Origin: Croceibacterium_B sp963811255
GTDB lineage: Bacteria; Pseudomonadota; Alphaproteobacteria; Sphingomonadales; Sphingomonadaceae
DNA: 64,000 nucleotides
Assembly: GCA_963811255.1 (NCBI GenBank)
Contig: CAWEQI010000003.1
Coordinates: forward strand, 1,178,001-1,242,000
Direction of reading: 5' to 3'
Under the pieces are notes generated by a model, which saw nothing but the letters and a program-made list of their open reading frames with translations, was not told the origin of the DNA and searched no databases. This document shows, one piece after another, positions 1 through 10,858 of the stretch (the stretch's first letter is position 1; every line of letters begins with the position of its first letter). Both the position numbers and the translations under genes were made by a program.

Positions 1-200
1 GAGGCGTAGAGCATGTAGCACAGCTGGCCGGTATCGCGGTCGTCGACCCCGGTGAACGCCTGGTTGCCGCCTTCGCCGATATTGGCCTCGAGCACCGCGT
101 GGGGCATGTACGGCGGCGGCGGCGGTGTCGCGGCGACGGCGGGCGCGGCGATCGCCGCCACTCCAAACGCGAGCGCGGCGGCCCTGACTGCGGTGTGCAT
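1..200 (-). CDS. Partial secreted protein, probable CHRD domain (N-terminal 66 residues)
   Basis: The gene starts at an ATG at 200 and runs off the left edge, so only the N-terminus is visible. It opens with a clear signal peptide (MHTAVRAAALAFGVAAIAAP, then AVAA and a run of five prolines), so the product is exported. The sequence DRDTGQLCYMLYA near the break resembles the GQLCY-type strand of CHRD domains and the matching DTDMLCYDI strand of the CHRD gene at 2443-2892. CHRD assignment is inference from this short match; the secretion signal is seen directly. The function of bacterial CHRD proteins is not well defined. Confidence 0.55.
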   Translation of the reverse strand, partial: MHTAVRAAALAFGVAAIAAPAVAATPPPPPYMPHAVLEANIGEGGNQAFTGVDDRDTGQLCYMLYA

Positions 201-391
201 CGGTGGTGTCTCCCTCTCTCCAGATTGTAGACCGGCGAAGCGGCATGGCTTTGCGGCGGGTTGAGTGGTTGCCCCTTCCTGTTCCTCGTTTCGGACAAAA
301 TCAACCTTAGTTTTGCCGGCGGTGTCCGCGCGAAGGCGGTGGCGAGCCCCTGCGATGCTGCTTTGGCGTTGCCGATCGTTCCCTCCCCCGG

Positions 392-413
392 CCCCTCCCG
401 CAGGCGGGAGGGG
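392..413. repeat. Short GC-rich palindrome
   Basis: A perfect inverted repeat, CCCCTCCCGC-AG-GCGGGAGGGG, lies in the gap between two genes on the minus strand. It belongs to the same CCCTCCCC/GGGGAGGG family as the intergenic elements near 1.8, 2.4, 31.6, 33.4, 40.5 and 48.1 kb. The rest of the 201-456 gap shows no gene or obvious signal. Confidence 0.6.
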
Positions 414-456
414 AGAGGATGCGGGAACGACCCTGGGGAGGACGCCGCGCGCATCG

Positions 457-1425
457 TCAGCCTGAGGCCGCTCTGGCATCCGGCGCCTCCTCGCCGGGCG
501 CGGCGGCGGAATCGCCCGCCTCGCGCGCGGCGAGCGCGGCCTTAAACGCCTCCGGGGTGGTCAGCTCCCACCAGCCGTCGAGCCCGTGTTCGAACGCCGC
601 GAGCTGGACCGCCTCGATCGCGTCCGCCTCGTGGATGTCCGCCGCCAAGGCATCCGGCCGCGGCGCCTCTTTCGGCCGCGCGGCCTCCATCCGCTCGCGC
701 CGGTTGCCGATCCACTGGCAATTTTCCAACCCCAGCCGCGCAAACGGATCGTTGCACCGCCCGCCGCACAGTTCGCAGGGGGCCACCGGCGGACCGTCCG
801 CCGAGGAAGATGGAACACCTGGAACACGGTCCAGAGACGTTTTTCCGGGTGCCGGCGGCGGCTCCTCCGGCGCAGCCGGTTCGGCGAGCATCGAGTCCAG
901 CTCGCACCCGGCGCGCAAGTTCTCGATGACCTCGTCGAGCAGCGGCACCACGGGGCCGAGCTCGGCGCGCTCGGCCAGCTTGTCGAGCCGGGCGAGGTGC
1001 GCCAGCAGCAGCCGCGAATCGTAGCGCCGGCGGCGGGCGATCTCCTCGCCGCGGTAGAACACCGCCTCCTCCACGCCGTCGACCGCGCGGCTGGCGAGCA
1101 CCCCTTCGGCGACCGGGCGCGCCGCCAGGCAGGCCGCATCCCACGCGATCGCGAACAGCGGCGAGCGGGCCCGCGCGCGATAGGCGGTCTGCGGCGAGAC
1201 CCCCGCTGCCCGGGCCGCCGGGCGCGCCTCGCCGGTGGCGGTCAACTGCTCGAGGAACACCGCCTGCCGCTGCGGCGTGAACACGGTCCAGCCGGCGGCG
1301 CCGATGCGATCGGGCGGCAACTCGGCGCCGCTTTCGCCTTCGTGCGGAGTGGATGGGACGGACGGCGGGAGCGGCGGATCGCCGCCGCCGCGCGGCGCGG
1401 GGTTGTTGGCGCAAGGTTCGGACAT
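457..1425 (-). CDS. Hypothetical protein with helix-turn-helix-like N-terminal region
   Basis: A 322-aa soluble protein. The ATG at 1425 is chosen because GGAG lies just upstream; the frame also stays open further upstream. Residues of about 45-140 read as a helix-turn-helix-like block (FLEQLTATGEARPAARAAG, then VSPQTAYRARARS) followed by a helical YRGEEIARRRRYDSRLLLAH segment, a layout common in uncharacterised alphaproteobacterial proteins that resemble phage terminase small subunits. A central Pro/Ala-rich linker leads to a CELCGGRCNDPF motif, three cysteines that might bind metal. No phage genes lie nearby, so a terminase role is not supported. DNA binding is inference. Confidence 0.7.
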   Translation of the reverse strand: MSEPCANNPAPRGGGDPPLPPSVPSTPHEGESGAELPPDRIGAAGWTVFTPQRQAVFLEQLTATGEARPAARAAGVSPQTAYRARARSPLFAIAWDAACLAARPVAEGVLASRAVDGVEEAVFYRGEEIARRRRYDSRLLLAHLARLDKLAERAELGPVVPLLDEVIENLRAGCELDSMLAEPAAPEEPPPAPGKTSLDRVPGVPSSSADGPPVAPCELCGGRCNDPFARLGLENCQWIGNRRERMEAARPKEAPRPDALAADIHEADAIEAVQLAAFEHGLDGWWELTTPEAFKAALAAREAGDSAAAPGEEAPDARAASG

Positions 1426-1531
1426 CGGCTGTTCTCCGGTTGGAACGAAGGGAGAACAGGCTCTATATGCACAAACGGGGGCTGTAGGAAAATGGTTTTT
1501 TCGGCCGGCGCGGCGATCGCGCGGCGGCGCG

Positions 1532-1726
1532 CTAGGCGCTCGGCGAGGTGCCCTCGCCGTCATCGTCCGGCCGGGCGCCGCGCCAGCGGCGGCGGCGCTG
1601 GCGGTTCTGCGACGTCACCACGCGGCTGAGCCGCTCGCCGAGCCAGTAGGTGCCGACCAGCAGCGCGAGCCCGGCGGCGATGACGATCAGGATGATAGGT
1701 TCCGGCAAACAATGCTCCCACAGCAC
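1532..1726 (-). CDS. Small single-span membrane protein
   Basis: A 64-aa frame with one strong transmembrane helix (PIILIVIAAGLALLVGTYWL, about residues 10-29) followed by a very basic cytoplasmic tail (RQRRRRWRG) and an acidic end (DDDGEG). The pattern fits an inner-membrane anchor with its tail in the cytoplasm. It lies upstream of the 322-aa gene on the same strand with about 105 bp between them. No family is recognised. The clean hydrophobic segment is the main reason to believe it is real. Confidence 0.5.
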   Translation of the reverse strand: MLWEHCLPEPIILIVIAAGLALLVGTYWLGERLSRVVTSQNRQRRRRWRGARPDDDGEGTSPSA

Positions 1727-1804
1727 GAGGCGGGAGCTATGCCGAAGCTTCTCTCAGTCGCCGCAAGCCCAGTCCTGGTCGGCGATGGGCGGAGTGTACA
1801 CGAG

Positions 1805-1905
1805 TTGAGGGTTGATGGCTAGGGTGTACCCCTCCACCATCCTTCGGATGGTCCCCCTCCCCCAGCGATCCCCGTCTCCGCAAAGACGGGGAGGATTTTG
1901 AGGGG
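1805..1905. repeat. Intergenic palindromic repeat (CCCTCCACC...GGGGAGG type)
   Basis: A GC-rich stretch holding two small inverted repeats, CCATCC-TTC-GGATGG and CCCCGTCT-CCGCAA-AGACGGGG, next to CCCTCC blocks. The same wording (CCCTCCACC, then a short palindrome, then GGTCCCCCTCCCC) recurs at 31533-31653 and 33327-33486. It fills most of the gap between genes at 1726 and 1963 and has no coding capacity of its own. Confidence 0.65.
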
Positions 1906-1962
1906 GCGGCGTTTCCCGCTACACTCCGGTTACCCACCGCAGCCGGAGCCCTCGCCGCGCCG

Positions 1963-2319
1963 ATGCCCGTTGCCCTGCCGCCCGCGAACGCGCCGCCCGT
2001 CCTGCCGCTGGATTACGAGCTGCCGGGCGGGATGATCGCGCGGGAGCGGGCACTGTGGCTGGTCGAAGTCCGCCCGGCGCGGCGGCCGGCGGAGCCGTGC
2101 CCCGAGGCGACAGCCGGCGAAATCGTCGTCTGCGCGGCGCGCGAGGACGATCCGGCGCGCGACCGGCTCGGCCCGCCGCTGCCCGATGCGCCGACGGCGA
2201 TGGAGGTTCTCAGCCGGGCGATGGACGTGAAGATCGGGCCGGCCGAGATTCATCCGACGACCAGCAAGGGCGTGGAAGGCGAGGCGGTGGCCGGGGTGAG
2301 CGTGCGGATCAAGTTCTGA
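1963..2319 (+). CDS. Hypothetical protein, GEIVVCA-motif family
   Basis: A 118-aa frame with high-GC codon use like its neighbours. It contains LPLDYELPGGM and a TAGEIVVCAAREDD motif, similar to the EIVVC segments of short exported sphingomonad proteins. From the ATG there is no proper signal peptide. The frame stays open upstream with a hydrophobic-looking LPTAAGALAAP stretch but offers no start codon, so the true N-terminus may be lost or the start may be misjudged. Function unknown. Confidence 0.55.
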   Translation: MPVALPPANAPPVLPLDYELPGGMIARERALWLVEVRPARRPAEPCPEATAGEIVVCAAREDDPARDRLGPPLPDAPTAMEVLSRAMDVKIGPAEIHPTTSKGVEGEAVAGVSVRIKF

Positions 2320-2330
2320 GGCGTTCTTGC

Positions 2331-2433
2331 CCTCTCCCCTTCAGGGAGAGGGTTGGGAGAGGGAGAAGTCCATGACAGGCCCCTCTCCCTCCGCCCCTGC
2401 GGGGCTCCTCCCTCTCCCCTGAAGGGGAGAGGG
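2331..2433. repeat. Paired intergenic palindromes between convergent genes
   Basis: Two hairpin-forming copies (CCCTCTCCCCTTCAGGGAGAGGG and CCCTCTCCCCTGAAGGGGAGAGGG) flank a smaller GCCCCTGCGGGGC palindrome. The unit lies between the convergent genes ending at 2319 and 2443, so besides being a dispersed repeat it could act as a two-way terminator. There is no long T-run, so termination is inference. Confidence 0.65.
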
Positions 2434-2442
2434 CTTCACAGC

Positions 2443-2892
2443 CTAGGTGGCGAGCTGGCCGCGGATGGCGCCCATCTTGTGGGTATCGGAATGGACGTTG
2501 ACGTAATAGTCCTTCGGGTTGGCCATGATCGCGCCGGCGAGCTTGGGATCAATCTTGGCGCAGGCCTTCGAGGCGCCGCCGAGCGGCGTTTCCAGCGGCA
2601 CGACGACGGCGCCTGCCTGGCCGGCCATGCCCTGGTGGACGTGGGCGCCGGTGGCCTTGCCGAGGCCGCTGGTGGTGATGTCGTAGCACAGCATGTCGGT
2701 GTCGCCGTCGACGCTGACCTTGGCCATGCCGGACGCGTTCGGGTCGCCGGGGCCGGGCACCTCGGCCTGGCCGGTGAGCTTGACGTTCCAGCTCATCGTC
2801 TTGGCCATCGCCGGCGCCGCGGCAAAGGCCGCGACGGCGAGAACGGCGGCCAGGCCCGCAAGCGGGCGCCGCGATATCCGATAATCAGCCAT
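2443..2892 (-). CDS. CHRD domain-containing secreted protein
   Basis: A 149-aa exported protein. The ATG at 2892 follows a strong GAGAGGAGGAG ribosome-binding site. The signal peptide runs to about residue 30 (AVLAVAAFAAAPAMA). The rest is a CHRD (chordin-type) domain: WNVKLTGQAEVPGPGDP, DTDMLCYDITTSGL, GAHVHQG and the closing YYVNVHSD...GAIRGQL block are all typical. These domains form beta-sandwiches in the periplasm or outside the cell; the bacterial role is uncertain. The partial gene at 1-200 is probably a relative. Confidence 0.9.
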   Translation of the reverse strand: MADYRISRRPLAGLAAVLAVAAFAAAPAMAKTMSWNVKLTGQAEVPGPGDPNASGMAKVSVDGDTDMLCYDITTSGLGKATGAHVHQGMAGQAGAVVVPLETPLGGASKACAKIDPKLAGAIMANPKDYYVNVHSDTHKMGAIRGQLAT

Positions 2893-3028
2893 GAGCACTC
2901 CTCCTCTCAACTCCGTGATCTGGCGGGAGAGGCCGCGCACGGGGCGCCGCCCCGTGGGGCAGACTACGCCCGCGATCCGGAAAACGCCACCTCGGCGTCG
3001 CCCCGGCGGATGCCGGGCGGCGGAGCGG

Positions 3029-3388
3029 CTATTTCGGTTCGGTGTCGGTATCGGAGTCGGCCGGCGAGGCGGGGCTGCCGCCCTTGCGCTCGGTGTCGCT
3101 CCAGTCGTCGTCGGCGGCGCTGTCGGGCGGCGCGGAGCGGCTGCGGGTGACCGCCGGCGCCGGAGGCTCGAGCGGGGCGTCGCCCCCGCGCCCTTCGGGC
3201 GGGGCCGCGTCGGCAACCTCGGCAGCAGGCGGCGCGGTGGACGCATTGGCGATCGCGCCGGCGACCAGCGGGGGCGTCTTGGCGGCCGCCTCGGCGGCGA
3301 CGGCGGCCGGGGGCCGCGGCGGATCGGCAGGCGCGGGCGCCGGCGCGAATACCGCGCAGAACACGAGCGTGAAGATCGGCTGGCACAT
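3029..3388 (-). CDS. Hypothetical Ala/Pro-rich protein with possible signal peptide
   Basis: A 119-aa frame starting MCQPIFTLVFCAVFAPAPAP, a plausible signal peptide, followed by a low-complexity Ala/Pro region and an acidic end (PADSDTDTEPK). GGGGATGAG precedes the ATG. Other long frames across this GC-rich stretch look like random Arg/Ala/Gly translations, and this one is the most protein-like. Without a recognisable domain the call is weak, and the product could be a false frame. Confidence 0.4.
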   Translation of the reverse strand: MCQPIFTLVFCAVFAPAPAPADPPRPPAAVAAEAAAKTPPLVAGAIANASTAPPAAEVADAAPPEGRGGDAPLEPPAPAVTRSRSAPPDSAADDDWSDTERKGGSPASPADSDTDTEPK

Positions 3389-3584
3389 GGCTCATCCCCA
3401 CCACGCGACCCGGCGCCGAATGTCTGCCCTTAACCCTCACCTGTCAAACGATTGCGGAGCCGGAGGATTATGCGGTCGCCCTCCCCGCCGCGCCTCCGCG
3501 ATGGTGGCCAATGGCGGGCGGCGGGACTAGCCTGCTGCTGCCGACGCGCGGCGACTGGCCGCTGGCGGGGAAAGGGAGAGGCCG

Positions 3585-4115
3585 ATGGCTATGAAGAGCG
3601 GGATTGTCGCGGCGCTGGCGGGGCTGGCGCTGGTCGGGAGCGCGGCGCCGGCGGCGGCCGCCGAGGGAGACGCGGGCGCGAAGGGGGGCGCGGACGGGCC
3701 GAGCTTCGCGATCACGCCCAACCATGTCGGGATCAGCGTGCCCGACCTCGACGCCTCGATCGCCTGGTATCACCGCATGCTCGGCTTCGAGCTGGTGCGC
3801 AAGATGACCAAGGACGCCGACCCCAAGATGACCTTCGCGCTGATCCGCCGCGGCGACTTCAACCTCGAGCTGTTCCAGGTCGACGGCGGCCGGGCGATGC
3901 CCGATTACCGCTTCGACCCCACGGCCGACCTCTACGTCCACGGGATCAAGCACCTGGCGTTCGAGGTGAAGGACGCCGTGGCGGCTTCCAATGAACTCAA
4001 ATCGAAGGGCGCGAAGATCCTGCTCGGCCCGGTTGTCGGCCCGCGCACCACCTACGTCTTCATCGCCGACAATTCGGGCATCCCGTTCGAGCTGATCCAG
4101 TTCAAGGGGGAGTGA
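3585..4115 (+). CDS. Exported VOC (glyoxalase/dioxygenase-fold) protein
   Basis: A 176-aa protein preceded by GGGAAAGGGAGAGG. A signal peptide (residues of about 1-26, ending AAPAAAA) sends it to the periplasm. The mature part is a single VOC domain: NHVGISVPDLDASIAWYHRML opens the first beta-alpha-beta module, GIKHLAFEV the second, and SGIPFELIQF closes it. His in NHVGI, His in KHLAF and Glu in PFELI match the usual metal-ligand positions of the fold. The substrate cannot be read from sequence. Confidence 0.85.
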   Translation: MAMKSGIVAALAGLALVGSAAPAAAAEGDAGAKGGADGPSFAITPNHVGISVPDLDASIAWYHRMLGFELVRKMTKDADPKMTFALIRRGDFNLELFQVDGGRAMPDYRFDPTADLYVHGIKHLAFEVKDAVAASNELKSKGAKILLGPVVGPRTTYVFIADNSGIPFELIQFKGE

Positions 4116-4123
4116 GTGGACAC

Positions 4124-4153
4124 ACCGGGGACATGCTATTGCGTGTCCCCGGT
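4124..4153. repeat. REP-like palindrome, left copy
   Basis: ACCGGGGACA and TGTCCCCGGT form perfect 10-bp arms around the spacer TGCTATTGCG. It starts 9 bp after the VOC gene's stop codon. A degenerate reverse-complement copy of the same element (sharing GGGACACGCAATAGC) lies at 4562-4584, beyond the helicase fragment. Confidence 0.75.
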
Positions 4154-4525
4154 CTCGACGGAGAAGATTGGGGTTTCTTAACCCGTCATCGTAATCCAGA
4201 AACTCTTCGAGAAATTATCAGGCGGCGGGACGGCGAGGCTATCGTCAATGTATTCCGATGGGCTAGTATTGAGCTTAAACGGAGAGTCTCTATGGCTTGG
4301 GATGAAGGACTAGATCCGGCCTCTGACGCATACCTTATTGCGTCATCGGACAACGAGCGGGTCAGGGTCGTTGCCGGACCGGGTACTGGTAAGTCATTCG
4401 CGATGAAACGGAGAGTTGCGCGTTTGCTTGAAGCGGGCGTGGCTCCCAATGCTATCTTGCCCGTAACATTCACTCGTGTCGCAGCAGAGGACTTGCATCG
4501 TGAACTTGTCGCGATGGATAACTAA
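4133..4525 (+). pseudogene. UvrD/Rep-type helicase fragment (N-terminal part only)
   Basis: About 130 codons that match only the start of a superfamily 1A helicase. VRVVAGPGTGKSFAMKRRVA is the Walker A motif, and LPVTFTRVAAEDLHREL is motif Ia. A stop follows at once, so motifs II-VI are missing and ATP hydrolysis is impossible. The N-terminus starts inside a palindrome (GTG at 4112 or ATG at 4133), so it is probably also truncated. Base composition is visibly lower in GC than the surroundings, which suggests foreign origin. Full-length relatives are several hundred residues longer. This is almost certainly a remnant. Confidence 0.75.
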
Positions 4526-4561
4526 ACTCCGAAACGCTGCACCCGACCTCACCGCAAGCCA

Positions 4562-4584
4562 GGGACACGCAATAGCCTATTCCC
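4562..4584. repeat. REP-like element, right inverted copy
   Basis: GGGACACGCAATAGC followed by CTATTCCC. Fifteen bases are identical to the reverse complement of the palindrome at 4124-4153, but the second arm is degraded. Together the two bracket the lower-GC helicase remnant in inverted orientation. Confidence 0.6.
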
Positions 4585-4589
4585 GACGG

Positions 4590-5039
4590 TCACTCCCTCG
4601 CCAGCATCTCGTGCAGCATGCGCCACACGCCGTCGGGGTCCTTGCGCCAGATCATCACCCCTCGATAGTGGCCGATCGGGCCGGCGGCGTCGCCCTGGCC
4701 GACGGCGTAGGCGGCGCGGACCTGGACGTAGGCGAGGTTGCCCTGCACCAGCGTGCGCAGCGGAACGATCTCGGTGCTCGACAGCGGGCCGAGCGAACGG
4801 GCGAGATCGGTCAGCGCGGCGCGGCCGGAGACGGGCGCCTCATCGCCCTCCTGGAACACCGCGTCCGTGGTATAGTCGCCGACCCACGCCAGCCGGTCCG
4901 CGCCTTCGAGATGGGCGATCAGCCGGGCCTCCGCCGCGCGGATTTCCGCCGCGGCGGCGGTAGGGTCTTGCCGATTGGGTCGTGGCTGCGCGCACGCGGC
5001 GAGTGCTGCGAGTGCCGCGAGCGCGGTCCATGGTTTCAT
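4590..5039 (-). CDS. NTF2-like (SnoaL/DUF4440-type) lipoprotein
   Basis: A 149-aa protein. The ATG at 5039 follows GGGGGAG. The N-terminus is a lipoprotein signal (LAALAALAAC, Cys at about residue 17), so it is probably anchored in an envelope membrane. The mature part fits the NTF2-like cone fold: EIRAAEARLIAHLEGADRLA helix, WVGDYTTDAVFQEGD, GRAALTDLARSL, and the closing strands YRGVMIWRKDPDGVWRMLHEM. Members are small ligand-binding or enzyme domains; no specific substrate can be named. Confidence 0.8.
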   Translation of the reverse strand: MKPWTALAALAALAACAQPRPNRQDPTAAAAEIRAAEARLIAHLEGADRLAWVGDYTTDAVFQEGDEAPVSGRAALTDLARSLGPLSSTEIVPLRTLVQGNLAYVQVRAAYAVGQGDAAGPIGHYRGVMIWRKDPDGVWRMLHEMLARE

Positions 5040-5129
5040 GCGAGGCTCCCCCACAGCAGCGCGCCCCGGTGGGAGAATGCGCGATGTGGGCTGTGGGGGC
5101 AAGGTAATCGTCGATGACTCCTCCCTCCT

Positions 5130-5243
5130 CGTCATGCTGAACTTGTTTGACCTTTGGCCAGCTTCGCTTCCAGCATCCATCGCCCGACCAGGGCCGAGGG
5201 GCGCTGGTGGAGAAATGGACCCTGAAACAAGTTCAGGGTGACG
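5130..5243. repeat. Long imperfect inverted repeat (CGTCATGCTGAACTTGTTT type)
   Basis: CGTCATGCTGAACTTGTTT at the left and AAACAAGTTCAGGGTGACG at the right pair with few mismatches across about 75 bp. It is a non-coding dispersed element lying upstream of the NTF2-like gene and just past the uvrA stop, and it may also act as a terminator hairpin. Confidence 0.65.
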
Positions 5244-5264
5244 GTTAGGGGAAGTGGCCGCGCC

Positions 5265-8189
<2,925 letters not shown>

Positions 8190-8238
8190 ACGGAACACCT
8201 ATGCTGAATGATCGTGGTGAGACTCATCGAGAATGGAT

Positions 8239-8253
8239 GTTCCGCAAATGTTC
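8239..8253. promoter_or_regulatory. LexA (SOS) box upstream of uvrA
   Basis: GTTC-CGCAAAT-GTTC is an exact match to the alphaproteobacterial LexA operator GTTC-N7-GTTC. It lies 50 bp upstream of the uvrA ATG in the divergent gap with the diguanylate cyclase gene. SOS control of uvrA is well established in bacteria, so repression by LexA is very likely. It may also affect the divergent gene. Confidence 0.85.
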
Positions 8254-8390
8254 GCACAGGTCAAGAGGACGCGCTAGACGGCCCACAGCGCGTGACTGGC
8301 ATGTGGGCGCGCCGCAGCCGGGTTGCAACCGGCCGATCCACCTTCCTTTAACTTCAGCGAGCTAGGCTGCGCGGCGGGGGTCCTGATCGA

Positions 8391-9572
8391 GTGAACGCAC
8401 AGCGACATGTTAGCGATTACGGCCTGGCCATGCCAATTCGCGATGACAGCTGGCACGACGACGTGCGGCTCGAAGTCATCCGCGCGGTATCGGAGCGCGA
8501 GCGCCACTCGCTCTCCGCCAATCTGATCGGCTGGGCGATCTGCTTCGCGGCGGCACTGGCGCTGCCGTTCGGCCGCGAACTGGCCCTGCCCTTGACCCTG
8601 CGCCTCGTCGCAATCGGCAGCACGCGAATCCTCGCCAACAGGCTCCGGCGGCGCCTGAAGACCGGCCGGCCTCTCGAGCGCGACATGCGACAACTGGCCG
8701 CCAGCCTCGGCTTCGCGGGAATGACCTGGGCCATGCTGGTGTGGCCGCTGATGCGCAACCCGCCCAACTCCGGCCTGGGCTACGCTCCGGCGGTGGCGAT
8801 CATCGGGGTGACGATCGTGGCGGTCAGCCTGATCGCCTCGCTGCTGGGGCCGCTACCGCGGATCATGGCGGCCTTCATGGCCTGCTTCGTCGCCACCCTG
8901 GGTGCGGGCGCCGCGCTTTCGCCGCAGCCGGTTTCACCGTGGGCGGTGACCGCCGTCATCGGCATGCTCAGCGGGATGATTGCCTTCAGCCTCGGCTCCG
9001 CGCGCGACAGCCGCGCGGTCGCCGAAACCCTGGTCGAGAACCGCGTGCTGGGGCAGGAACTGGCCGAGGCGCTGGCGCGCGCCGAGTTCCTTTCCCGCCG
9101 CGATCCGCTGACCGGGCTGCTCAACCGCCGCGCGTTCTTCGAGGATGTACAGCCTGAATCTGGGGTCAGCCAGTTGCTGGCGATCGACCTCGACCATTTC
9201 AAGCGGATCAACGACAGCTTCGGTCACGCCGTCGGTGACCGGGTGCTGGTCGCCACGGCCCAGGTGCTGCGCGACACCGCGCGCGAACTGCCCGGCGAGG
9301 ATCATCGTGCGGCGCGGCTCGGCGGCGAGGAATTCGTCCTCCAGCTGGCCGGCGTCGAAGCGGCGGTCGCCCAAGCCGTCGCCGACGCCGCACGGATGCG
9401 TATTGGCGCGATCGCCGCGGAGCTGGATTGCCCGGGGCTCGTCGTTTCGGCCTCGATCGGCATCGCCGGCTGTGTCGCGGGCGACGATCTGGAAGCGGTG
9501 CTCCAGGTCGCCGACGAGGCGCTTTATCGTGCCAAGCAAGGTGGCCGAGACCGGGTCATCCTTGCCGCATGA
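8391..9572 (+). CDS. Diguanylate cyclase with membrane N-terminus
   Basis: A 393-aa protein. Residues of about 45-200 hold several hydrophobic helices (LIGWAICFAAALALP; AVAIIGVTIVAVSLIASLL; AVTAVIGMLSGMIAFSLG), probably an integral-membrane sensor. The C-terminal GGDEF domain (about 230-393) opens RRDPLTGLLNRRAFF and has the active-site motif RLGGEEF, so it should convert two GTP into c-di-GMP. No clear RxxD inhibitory site precedes it. GTG at 8391 is the start used here, and ATG at 8430 is an alternative. It is divergent from uvrA. Confidence 0.9.
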   Translation: MNAQRHVSDYGLAMPIRDDSWHDDVRLEVIRAVSERERHSLSANLIGWAICFAAALALPFGRELALPLTLRLVAIGSTRILANRLRRRLKTGRPLERDMRQLAASLGFAGMTWAMLVWPLMRNPPNSGLGYAPAVAIIGVTIVAVSLIASLLGPLPRIMAAFMACFVATLGAGAALSPQPVSPWAVTAVIGMLSGMIAFSLGSARDSRAVAETLVENRVLGQELAEALARAEFLSRRDPLTGLLNRRAFFEDVQPESGVSQLLAIDLDHFKRINDSFGHAVGDRVLVATAQVLRDTARELPGEDHRAARLGGEEFVLQLAGVEAAVAQAVADAARMRIGAIAAELDCPGLVVSASIGIAGCVAGDDLEAVLQVADEALYRAKQGGRDRVILAA

Positions 9573-9603
9573 GCGGCATGTGACGCCCAACGCCCGAAAT
9601 GCC

Positions 9604-10716
9604 CTAAAGCGGCTTGGCCTCGCTACCGTCGAGCCGGTGCGTGCAGCCGAGCGCCTGGGGATCGTCCGCCTCGCTCAGCGCGGCGACCGTGCGCCAGCCT
9701 TGGGCGCGCAGCTTGCGGGCGGCTTCGCGGTCATGGCCGAGGGGGAGGAACACCGCGTCGGGGCGCGATTCTGCGGCCTTGACCGCCTCGACCAGTTCCT
9801 CCGGGTAGAGCGAAAAGCCGGTCGCCGGTTCGTCGCTGCCGCCGATGCGATAAGTGCCGCCGCGGCCGAGGGTGCCGCGCACGCCGTCGGCGTAGATCGT
9901 GAAGCCGAACCAGCTCTGGTATTCGAAGCCGTGGCGCTCGCTCGGGTCGAGCGTCAGGCGCGCGCGGTGGGCGACGCGGTCCGCGATCTGCCTGAGGCCG
10001 GCAATGCGGGTGGCGAGCGCGCCCTTGGCGTCGATCGCCGAGAGCTTTTCGAGCGCCTGGTCGAACGGCCCGGCGGCGTAGAGCAGCGGGAGATAGGCCG
10101 CCCCACCCGCTTCCTTGAGCGCGCCGGCGTCCTTGGCGTCGAGCTCGCGGCGGACGGCGGCGACCTGGCCGGTGTCGAGCGGGAATTCCTCGGCCGCGAG
10201 CGTGTCGACCAGGTCGGGCAGCGTGAAATCGACCGAGATGCGGGTGGCGCCCATCGCTTCCAGCGTGGCGATCGCCAGCTCGACGATTTCGGCGGCGGCG
10301 GGCGCGCTGTCGCTGCCGATCAATTCGGCACCCAGTTGCAGCGCCTCGCGCCTTGGATCGAGCGGGTTGCCGGCGATGCGCGCGACCTCGCCGGCGTAGC
10401 ACAGCCGCAGCGGGCGCGGGTGCCCCGCGAGGCTGGTGGCGGCGATTCGGCCGACCTGGACGGTGATGTCCGAACGCAGCGCCAACGTGCGCAGGCTCTT
10501 CGGGTCGACGAAGCGGACCATGTGGCGGGTGGCGAAGCCGTGCATCCGCTCGGCCATCGAGCTTTCGAACTCGATCAGCGGCGGGGCGACGGGATCGTAG
10601 CCCCACGCATGCATTTCGCCGAGCGCCGCGCGCTCGATCCGCGCTGCGGCCGCTGCGGCCTGCGGCAGGCGGTCCTCTAGCCCCTCGGGCAGCAGGTCGC
10701 GGGTCGGGTCGGTCAT
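9604..10716 (-). CDS. hisZ: ATP phosphoribosyltransferase regulatory subunit
   Basis: HisZ (370 aa) is a catalytically dead histidyl-tRNA synthetase paralogue that partners a short-form HisG in the first step of histidine synthesis. The class II synthetase core is visible: YDPVAPPLIEFESS near residue 40, RSDITVQVGRIAA (motif 2 region) and LGRGGTYRIGG (motif 3 region). The ATG at 10716 follows GAGGGGG. It is last in the serC-serA-hisZ row, 142 bp behind serA with a repeat in between. hisG is not in this window. Confidence 0.92.
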   Translation of the reverse strand: MTDPTRDLLPEGLEDRLPQAAAAAARIERAALGEMHAWGYDPVAPPLIEFESSMAERMHGFATRHMVRFVDPKSLRTLALRSDITVQVGRIAATSLAGHPRPLRLCYAGEVARIAGNPLDPRREALQLGAELIGSDSAPAAAEIVELAIATLEAMGATRISVDFTLPDLVDTLAAEEFPLDTGQVAAVRRELDAKDAGALKEAGGAAYLPLLYAAGPFDQALEKLSAIDAKGALATRIAGLRQIADRVAHRARLTLDPSERHGFEYQSWFGFTIYADGVRGTLGRGGTYRIGGSDEPATGFSLYPEELVEAVKAAESRPDAVFLPLGHDREAARKLRAQGWRTVAALSEADDPQALGCTHRLDGSEAKPL

Positions 10717-10748
10717 GCAAGCCCCCTCGGAAATCAAGCCTCCCATAA

Positions 10749-10839
10749 CCGTTCGCCCTGAGCCTGTCGAAGGGCAGTCTTCCCTTCCAGAGCGGCGCTG
10801 AAAGAAGAGGCGCTCCTTCGACAAGCTCAGGACGAACGG
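10749..10839. repeat. Imperfect inverted repeat between serA and hisZ
   Basis: CCGTTCGCCCTGAGCCTGTC at the left and GACAAGCTCAGGACGAACGG at the right pair with only a few mismatches around a loop of about 40 bp. The motif is a common dispersed element in sphingomonad-like genomes. Inside a co-directional gene row it could form an mRNA hairpin that lowers or stabilises hisZ transcript. Confidence 0.7.
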
Positions 10840-10858
10840 GGTGGGAGTTGCGCCTGCC

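Noticed and set aside
457..1425. Phage terminase small subunit and a prophage at the left end
   Set aside because: The helix-turn-helix-like part is suggestive, but no large terminase, portal, capsid or integrase gene is near.
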